From Zygnema cylindricum (lineage: Eukaryota > Streptophyta > Zygnematophyceae > Zygnematales > Zygnemataceae), in NCBI GenBank assembly GCA_037447655.1, contig JBBHKE010002273.1, positions 20,584-84,583 on the forward strand: 64,000 bases of DNA, given 5' to 3'. Made by a program: the position numbers and the translations under genes. The notes under the pieces are model-generated. The model was not told the DNA's origin. It was given only the letters and a program-made list of their open reading frames with translations, and did no database searches. Shown piece by piece: positions 56,701-64,000 of this stretch (within the stretch, counting starts at the first letter, position 1; each line of letters opens with the position of its first letter).

Positions 56701-58958
56701 AGTTAACCGAGCTGCGGTTAAAGGAGGGGCAGATTGGTGGACCCCCGAGAGGAAAGAAAAAGGCCCTTGTGACACAGGTACATGAGGCGGAATCCGAGGA
56801 CGAGGACGATGAACTCCTATTGGATGAGGAGTTGGAAGCGAAAAGAGAGGTCGAAATTCCACGAAAGCAGAAATGTGCTTTTGGTGGATTGAAAGGTGAA
56901 GCAGGCAGGATTGTAGATTCAAATGCATCCACGCACATGTGTAAAGATAAACACCTGTTCATTAAGATAAGAAAGATTCCCACCGTAGAGATAGAGTACA
57001 TGGATGGGAGGATAGTCACTACTACTCTTTTAGGATCGGTAGATCTAAAAGTGTTAGTAGAAGGAAAGACATCTATAGTTACATTCTCCGATGTGTTGTT
57101 TATTCCGGAGCTGAACAAAAACCTCATCTCTACGTTTGTATTAGATGATAAGGGTTTTGATACAATCAATAGGAAATGAGTAATTACTGCTAGTTTTGAG
57201 AAGGAAGTTTATTTCACTGCTGAAAAAGGTAGCCAAGGGATGTTTAGGTTGATTTAAGGCAATGAAAAGAAGAAACTTTACTATGCTGGTATTCATGATA
57301 TAATGTTGTGGCATAAGAGGCTTGGGCATGTGAATCTAGATAAATTAAGAGAGATGAAAAAGATGGGAGTAGTGGAAGGGATTCAGTTCGGTGAAAGTGA
57401 GAATCTAAGTGATTGTAGTGGATGTGCTCAAGGTAAAGCACACAGGTTACCATTCCCAAAAACTGCCACCTATAAGGGAGAAAAGATTCTAGATTTAGTA
57501 CACATAGATATATGGGGGCGGGCTAGTGTGCCATCACCCGGGGGGAAGAGATTTATGATGACTATCACTGATGATTGGTCTCGGTATTCCAGGTTGTATT
57601 TTTTGAAAAATAAGTCAGAGGCTCAGGAATGTTTTAAACAATATAAAGCATGGGGTGAAAAACTCCATGAAACCTCAATCAAGAGAGTAAGGAGTGACAA
57701 TGGTGGAGAGTATACCTCCAACCAGTTTGAGGATTTTATGAGAGAAGATGGAGTGCAACACCAAAAGAAATTTCCTGAAAATCCTGAGCAAAATAGTGTA
57801 GCCGAAAGATTAAATAGAACACTAAGTGATAGTGCTAGGAGTATGTTGTCAGATAAGAAGATAGGAAAGAAGTTTTGGGCCGAAGCAATGAACTGTGCAA
57901 ATTATCTAAAAAATAGAGTTCTTACTTCAGGAGTAAAAGGCGAAACACCCTATGAGAGATGGACAGGCCGAAAACCAGATGTTTCACACTTAAAGGTTTT
58001 TGGTAGTCAAGTGTTCAGTTTAGACACAGATCGGTCAAACTGGAAGTTAGACCCAAAAGGAAAACGAGGATATCTACTAGGATATGATGAAGGTGTAAAA
58101 GGATATAGAGTCTACGATCTCAAAAGAGAGGATATTATCCTAGAGAAGCATCTAGTGGTTATGGATGAAGGAAAATCTATAGATCCCTTTAAGCATACAA
58201 AGACAGTCAAAATCAGATTTGAGTCAGAAAATTCTAATGACTTTGAGCTTCTTAACTATCCAGGATTTCAAGAAGCTGATGATCTTGCAGGTTCGGATCA
58301 GATCGAGAAAGACCCAAATGTGGAACCCCTAGTAGTAACTCCAACCGAAGCGGAAGACGTGGTGGAAATCGACCCGGAATCAAGGGATAGGGGAGAAGTA
58401 GAAACTGTTCGGAAGAATCCAAGAGAACAATATATTTCGGCAACCGAGTTTGAGGGAGGAAGAAGCAGCAGCAAAAGACTGGAAGAGAGACAAGTTAACA
58501 ATAAGGTAACCAATCTGTCACACCTTGATGAACCTCAAACTTATAATGAGGCAATGACTTGTCCTGAAAGAAATCGGTGGAAGACAGCCATTAACGAGGA
58601 GATGGCCTCAATTATGGCTGCCGATACATGGGAATTGGTGGATTGTCCTCCTGACAGGAAGCCAATTGGGTGTAAGTGGGTATTTAAGCTGAAAATCAAC
58701 CCGGATAACACCATAAAGCGCTACAAGGCTCGGTTAGTGGCGAACGGATTTACCCAGAAAGAGGGAATTGACTACGAGGAGACTTTTGCCCCGGTCGTCA
58801 GGTTTCCTTCAATTCGGATACTTCTCAGTATGGCGGCAACAGAAGACATGGAAGTGCATCAGATGGACATCAAGACGGCCTTCCTACATGGAGAGTTGGA
58901 AGAGGAAATTTTTATGCGACAGCCCGAAGGATTTGTGGAGCAAGGGGAGGAAAGCTAG
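56700..58958 (+). pseudogene. C protease, integrase and RT start
   Basis: EIPRKQKCAFGG is followed by the protease site IVDSNASTHM, where Gly of DSG has become Asn. A TGA at 57177 and a TAA near 57255 come next. A continuous 551-codon frame then runs 57303-58958: zinc domain LWHKRLGHVNLDKL...CSGC, integrase Asp in VHIDIWGRA, Asp in RSDNGGEY, Glu in SVAERLNRT, then RT (CKWVFKLKINPDN, KARLVANGFTQKE, HQMDIKTAFLHGELEEE). Confidence 0.85.
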
Positions 58959-60116
58959 GTATGTCGATTAATCAAATTTTTGAATGGGCTGAAACAGGCG
59001 CCACGGCAATGGAACAAGAAGCTCGATGAGTTTTTTACAAGTTTGGGATATATTCGGATTAGCTAAGATCACTCAATTTATTTGTTTGAAGTTGAGGAAA
59101 GAATTATTTTTATTGCAATTTATGTAGATGATTTGCTTGTTTTAAGTAAATCTATGGATAAAATAAATAAGTTGAAAAATGATTTAAAAGGAAGATTTGA
59201 GATGAAGGATATGGGAGAAGCAAGGTATATTTTGAGAATTCAGGTAGAAAGAGACAGAGATAGAAAGATAATAAGATTAACTCAAAAGGAGGCCATTAGA
59301 AACATGTTAGAAAAATTCCAAATGGACAAGGCTAATAGTTGTACCACTCCTATGGAATTAAAGAAGGGAAGTGAGGGGAGTGAGGAAGAGGGAGTTATAA
59401 TCTTAGATGATGAGGTAGGCTTGGAAGACAAAATATTTATGCAGACCATCCCTTATAGAGAAGTAGTGGGCAGCCTAATATATTTTATGAATTGTACCCA
59501 TCCGGACATAGCTGCAGCTGTAGGAGTACTAAGTAGGAGTCTGAATGCTCCCACTAAGAAAAATTGGGAGGCAGCTAAAAGAGTCCTTAGATATCTCATA
59601 GGGACTAACAATCTATGGTTCCATTTGGGTGGTAACAATACTGACATCACCACTTGGAGTGATGCCAGCTATGGGGATGCTCTTATGAGGAGATGACCAT
59701 CTGGATATGTATTGTATGTGGGTGATGGGGCTTGCTGCTGGAGCAGCAAGCAGCAAAAGGTCATTGCTCAGTCCACCATGGAGGCCGAGTACATGGCTTC
59801 TTGCTCTGCTGTAAAAGAATTAATGTGGGTCAAGTCTTTGCTTGGTGAGCTTGGACAACTTAAGAGTGGTGTCCAAAAAGTGTTTTTTGATAATCAGGCT
59901 GCCATTGCCATTTCTGCCAATCCTAAACATCACTTTAAAGCGAAACACATGGACATTAGGCTTAGCTTTGTTAGGGAGAAAGTAGAAAACAAGATAATCA
60001 GTTTGGAGTATAAACCAGATAGTGAAATGGTAGCTGATATGGTGACCAAACCTGTTCCTTCCCCTAAACTAATTTTCTGCCAAGAGAAGTGTGGTCTTAA
60101 ATTAAAGAGTGACTAG
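58959..60116 (+). pseudogene. C RT end and RNase H
   Basis: After TAG at 58956 the frame goes on LNGLKQAPRQWNKKLDEFF, with another TAA at 59062. IYVDDLLVLSKS follows with an intact YVDD at 59121-59132, then RFEMKDMGEARYIL. RNase H has TWSDASYGDALMRR, a TGA at 59694, SGYVLYVGDGACCW and MEAEYMASCSAVKELMWVK. It ends with HFKAKHMDIRLSFVREK and a stop at 60114-60116, 14 bp before the 3' LTR. Confidence 0.85.
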
Positions 60117-60129
60117 AAAATAAGGGGAG

Positions 60130-61158
60130 TGTAAAAATAAAAGGTTATTTTAGTATTTTCTAGGTTTTGCAAAATGCAGAAAAGAAGCCGAAACAGTCTG
60201 CCTCTAACTTCTCTCTTCAGCTCCCACACTTGTCGTAGTCACTGAATGTTGAAGAGGGAGCTAAAGCCATGGCTGCCTATGCTGATTAAAGATAGAATTA
60301 CGGGTTGTAGATTTTGGTAGATTTACCAAAATAGAAATTGACAGACCATGGATTTGATCCTGGTACCTAGCGTCCGTCAACATAGCCGGTAGCCTTAGCT
60401 AGTTAGTCTGGCATCATGGTTGGACATATAGGGTTTCGTAATTATTTAGATATTAACACGTAGCCTATTTTCATTCAACGGAATATTTAGACATAGATAC
60501 AGTTGTAATGTACAGCCACGGAACATCCGAAACGGATACCGCGCATTTTGTTTCGAAGGCGAAACAAATAGTGCGCAAGTATTTATGACGACCACGATTG
60601 TAATCCGACTTCATCGGACGGCCACGAAGCATGCCGAGATCGCGGAATGAGTTTTCGGCGGTTTATGGTCGACGTCACATCAATTGCCACGTGGCACAAT
60701 CACATTGGATTTCGGCATCTCTGGGGATTCCGGAAATGAATCCAAAAATGACATGTGTCGACTTGTTGGCCATGTTGTACAATGGCCGTACACAAAGTAC
60801 ATCAGTACATGTACCTTTATGTGCGATACACTCTTATGATTGGTGCCGTACTTTAGTAGATAGAGTTTTAGAGAGAGATAGGACTTAGAATTTTTTGATA
60901 GATTAGACCATCTCTCCCAGAGAGCTCTTGTACAAAAGGTCAACTTTGACTCTTCATAACTTACTGCTCAGGGGAGCAAATTCAGAGATTCTTTTTGCTA
61001 TAGACTCACGGGAGTCTTGCCTTTACAGGGGTGAAGGTGGTCAGAGTTTTTGTCTACCAAGGTGGCAGTTATTTTTGCTGAAACACAAAGGGGTCAGGGT
61101 TATCCTAGAGGCTTTGTGTCAGCTGCCTACTTTGAGGTCCTATAGAGGTCTCAGTGTT
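60130..61158 (+). repeat. C 3' LTR
   Basis: Near-identical to the 5' LTR from TGTAAAAATAAAAGG to GAGGTCTCAG. The last bases (TGTTA in place of AGTTTCA) are altered at the junction with B sequence. Confidence 0.82.
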
Positions 61159-62925
61159 AGCTCGACGAATTTCTGACCGGTTTGGGGTATATCAGAATAA
61201 GTTCAGATTACTCCATGTATTTATTTGAGGATGAGGATGGAGTAATATTTATTGCTATTTATGTGGATGATTTGTTGGTCTTAGGGTATGGTTACATCAG
61301 GAGGTCTCTGTAATAGTACGGACAGCAAAATTTCTGTATTACAGAGGCCTCGGTTACATCGCGTATCATCTGTAAACAAGTTTTTATATACGTGTTCTGA
61401 TTTGAGTGATTCCACGTAGGTCGACGATCAAATCTATAAAATCGTCAAAGATTTGGAAACCGACCATTTTCGTATAAAAATCCGTACTTGCGTATTACGT
61501 ACGTGTACTTCACAAGTGTACCGCGTCAATGTACCTCAGAGATCTCCTTCACGCTGCTGACTTTCAGGAAAAAACCGTATTTCTTTTCGGCAAAAATTTT
61601 ACGGTCACCTTGTCCGAAGGCACGTGACTTTGTGGACGTGTGAAAATTTTCATATTTCATCGACGCACGTGTCTGACGTCCAGGTGTAGCGATTTGACTG
61701 GTTCTGTATTGCTGAACCCACCTCGGCGAGGTGGGTTCACCAATACAGAGGCGTATGGAGCGATTGCTTCGCAGATGAAGACCAAAATGTAATCGGACGG
61801 TCGATGTCTTCTCCTGGATACTTGGAGAATCGTAATCTTATTTTCTGTAATGTTGTTTTTAAGAAACTCACGAAAATATAGTACGGCATGGTACGGGCAA
61901 GTACAAAATTCTGTATTAAACCTCACTTTTCGTCTGATGTAACCATACCCTTAAGCTAGTCATTAGATAAAATTAACAAACTAAAACGGGATCTTAGAAG
62001 TCGCTTTGACATGAAAGATCTCAGCAAAGCAAAGTACATTTTGGGAATTCAAATGGTGAGAGATAGAGGGAATATGATTATAAGACTCACTCAGAAAGAA
62101 ACAATTGGTAATATGCTAGAAAATTTCAAATGGAGAAAGCAAACGGATGTACTACTCCCATGGATTTGAAGAAAGTGAGTGAGGGGAGTGAAGAGGGAGG
62201 AATATTTATCATAAATGATGAGATAGATGAGATAGAAAGAAGATTTATGGAAAATATCCTTTATTGGCAGATTGTAGGCAGTTTAATATATTTTATGAAT
62301 TGTACCTGGCCGGATATAGCTGCAGCCGTAGGAGTCCTCAGCAAGAGTCTAAATGAACCAAGAAAAAGGGACTGGGAGGCCGCCAAAAGGGAGATGAGGT
62401 ATCTGGTGGGGACAAGGGAATTATGGTTGCATTTGGGAGGGGAGCACACTGACATCACAACCTGGAGTGATGCCAATTATGGAGATGTGCCTTTAAGGCG
62501 GTGTACGACTAGATATGTGTTGCAAATTGGATCTGGTGCATTTGTTGGAGTAGCAAGCAAAGAAAGTAGTTGCTCAGTCCACTATGGAGGCTGAATACAT
62601 GGCTTCCTGTGCAGCTACCAAAGAATTAATGTGGGTGAAATCTCTTCTTGAAGAACTTGGGTTCTTGAAGCCAAGAACTCAGAATGTTTTTTGTGATAAT
62701 CAAGCTGCTATCTCTATTGCAGCTAATCCAAAACATCACTTCAAAGCTAAGCATATGGATATTAGACTAAGCTTTGTCAAAGAGAAGGTTGAAAATAAAA
62801 TCATTAAACTGGTTTATAAAACTGATAAAGAAATGATTGCAGACATGATGACAAAACCAGTACCTTCCCCTAAGTTTATTTATTGTAGAGAAAACTATCG
62901 ATTAAAATTGAAAAGTGACTAAGAA
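61159..62925 (+). pseudogene. B RT (second copy of segment) and RNase H
   Basis: Restarts at LDEFLTGLGYIRISS, already present at 54420, and repeats through YVDD (61260-61271), RFDMKDLSKAKYILGIQ and MEKANGCT. It then continues beyond the C insertion point: TPMDLKKVSEGSEEGG, LIYFMNCTWPDIAAAVGVLS, TTWSDANYGDVPLRRCTT, MEAEYMASCAATKELMWVK. It ends HFKAKHMDIRLSFVKEKVENK and a stop at 62922. A MITE splits it just after the YVDD box. Confidence 0.82.
61284..61950. mobile_element. PIF/Harbinger-type MITE
   Basis: 667 bp with perfect 17-bp terminal inverted repeats GGGTATGGTTACATCAG and a TTA target duplication (61281-61283 and 61951-61953). No transposase. The right half contains a near-perfect 45-bp palindrome (61704-61748) with a 12-bp GAACCCACCTCG stem and a second 8-bp CTGTATTG stem. 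It is inserted 10 bp after the YVDD codons of element B. Confidence 0.9.
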
Positions 62926-62935
62926 TTAAAGGGAG

Positions 62936-63835
62936 TGTTGAAAAGAGGTAATTAATAGTTCACTTCTATAGTTTAGTTAGAATGTAAAGAGAGAGAAAAA
63001 GAGAACCAAAGGCACGCCATGGCTGCCGCGTCATTTATGAGGGAGAATGAAATAGAAGGTATTTTACTATTTGTAGCAAAATACTGCCTCTAGCCGGATT
63101 TGAAATGGGGTCTACGGAATGCTATTTAGACCTTAGCCTTATCCATTAAGGCACTAGCGAAACGATATACGTATTACGTTTCACGCATATTTATCTATTT
63201 GTTAAACGGGCTAATTTGCAGCAGACTAACGAAAACACGCATTAATCAATTCATGCATGGAAGCGAATCGAAGCCGCATAAATACAAATGATCAGACGCC
63301 CACAATTGCAGCCGCCACCCGCAATAAACTTTCGGCGGCCTTTGGGGATAGCGTCACGCGAAGCCACGTGGCACCATACTAATGGATATCGGAGAAGATG
63401 GGAGGAGGAACTATGGCTCCTGTTTTGACAGGCGTCACTTTGAAAGCCATGTCGTACAATGGCCGTACAATAAGTACATCGCCTAATGTACCTTCTTGTA
63501 CAATATAGTGTTTTTATTGGACTAGGGTTTAGTAGTAGGCAGTCGTAAGTAGGCAGACCAGGACTTATTGAAATTTAGGTACCTCTCTTTAAGAGAGCTT
63601 GTAACTATAAAGGTCATCTTTGACCAACCATAACTTACTGCTCAGGGGAGCAAATTGAGTGATTCTTTTTGTGTTTGACTCAAGGGAGTCTTGTCCTCAC
63701 AGGGGTGAGGGTAGTTAGTATATTTGTGTGCCTGGGCGGCGCTTATTCAGCGGGAAAGTAGAAGGGGCAAATATTATCCTAGAGGCTTTACATAGGCTAC
63801 TCACTCTCTGGGTTAATGGAGACCATAGAATTGCA
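62936..63835 (+). repeat. B 3' LTR
   Basis: TGTTGAAAAGAGG...ATGGAGACCATAGAATTGCA. Modules: tRNA-like (about 63090-63165), GTAC cluster (63450-63505), ACTATAAAGG (about 63604), hairpins GACTC-AAGG-GAGTC (63677-63690) and CCTCAC-AGGG-GTGAGG (63695-63710). It differs from the 5' LTR at a scatter of positions, so B is older than C. Confidence 0.88.
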
Positions 63836-63840
63836 CTCTC

Positions 63841-64000
63841 CATGTAGAAAGGTCGTCTTGATGTCCATCTGATGCACTTCCATGTCTTTGTTGCCGCTAT
63901 ACTGAGAAGTATCCGAACCAAAGGAAACCTAAGGACCGAAGCAAAAGTCTCCTCGTAGTCAACTCCCTCTTTCTGGGTAAATCCCTTCGCCACTTACCGA
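63841..64000 (-). pseudogene. E6 RT fragment beyond B
   Basis: Minus strand: [32 protein letters not shown], then a one-base deletion relative to C before the [14 protein letters not shown] block. It continues E6 pol across the B insertion and runs off the window. Confidence 0.8.

Larger units (their letters stand above)
54748..61158 (+). mobile_element. Copia element C (autonomous type) nested in B
   Basis: 5' LTR 54748-55779 (1032 bp), internal 55780-60129, 3' LTR 60130 to about 61158. LTR start TGTAGAAATA/TGTAAAAATA. Polypurine tract AAATAAGGGGAGTG. The flanks are TACTA at the left and GCTCG at the right: no target duplication. The B sequence on its right restarts 330 bp upstream of where it stopped on the left. 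The pol ORF is among the best preserved in the window. Confidence 0.88.
50194..63835 (+). mobile_element. Copia element B, host of element C and a Harbinger-type MITE
   Basis: 5' LTR 50194-51092 (899 bp) and 3' LTR 62936-63835 (900 bp), start TGTTGAAAAG, end GAATTGCA. Target duplication CTCTC is perfect (50189-50193 and 63836-63840) in the RT of E6. Primer-binding site at 51093 and polypurine tract AATTAAAGGGAGTG before the 3' LTR. Element C lies inside it, flanked by two near-identical copies of about 330 bp of RT rather than by a target duplication. The right-hand RT copy carries a MITE at 61284-61950. Confidence 0.9.
48346..64000 (-). mobile_element. Copia element E6 (minus strand, continues past right edge, interrupted by B)
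   Basis: 3' LTR 49378-48346 (TGTAGAAATTAAAGG...AAGTTGCA in element orientation), then internal sequence 49379-50193. Element B interrupts it, and it resumes at 63841-64000. The left flank GGTAC would be its target duplication; the other end is outside the window. It lies in gypsy LTR3. Confidence 0.85.

Noticed and set aside
1-64000. CRISPR arrays, bacterial operons or viral replication genes
   Set aside because: Repeats are transposon LTRs, genes have spliceosomal introns, and no regularly spaced repeat-spacer structure was seen.

Overview
The window reads as nuclear DNA of a streptophyte, either a seed-free land plant or a related alga. Two intron-bearing genes with plant-type GT-AG splice sites sit at the left end. 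Everything from about 15 kb to the right edge is a deep nest of LTR retrotransposons typical of a large, repeat-rich genome. The species cannot be fixed from the sequence.

Left, 1-14.9 kb. A nine-exon gene on the + strand (1220-7507) encodes a plastid-type M48 zinc metallopeptidase. Its exons join in phase to a 364-residue protein with the HELGH zinc site. It converges on a five-exon gene on the minus strand (13326-9198) encoding a 472-residue BUD22/SRFBP1-family protein, predicted to act in 18S rRNA/small-subunit biogenesis. Small inverted-repeat elements sit in the introns, and a 1-kb foldback element (13791-14780) lies upstream of the second gene.

Right, 15-64 kb. The substrate is a Ty3/gypsy element (G) whose first LTR starts at 14979. 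Its decayed polyprotein runs gag with two zinc knuckles, aspartic protease, a C5-cytosine DNA methyltransferase domain (25347-26270), reverse transcriptase, RNase H, integrase, and a PHD-like zinc finger. The second LTR (34656-35828) leads into a second, internally deleted unit and a third LTR, giving an LTR-internal-LTR-internal-LTR tandem.

Ty1/copia elements are inserted throughout. E1 (17369-21322) and E2 (minus, 28530-32875) lie inside G, and E3 (minus, 35829-42327) sits at the LTR2/internal border. E4 (42751-48161, holding solo LTR E5) and E6 (minus, from 48346 past the edge) lie in LTR3. B (50194-63835) lies inside E6, and C (54748-61158) inside B. Target-site duplications confirm E1 (ACCTC), E4 (CGTAC), E5 (TACAG) and B (CTCTC). 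E3, B, C and E6 carry pol. E1, E2 and E4 are gag-bearing derivatives that lost most of pol at a shared junction.

The copia families share features not explained by the usual element map. The primer-binding site matches the interior of initiator tRNA-Met (Drosophila-copia-type half-tRNA priming). A 20-nt ATG-initiated reading frame at the LTR end runs in frame through that site into Gag. The U3 carries a tRNA-like module antisense to the element and a cluster of GTAC motifs. The leader has two small hairpins whose stems differ between families but stay paired.

The strongest candidate for an unusual system is element G, a retrotransposon encoding its own DNA methyltransferase and a probable histone-reading PHD finger.
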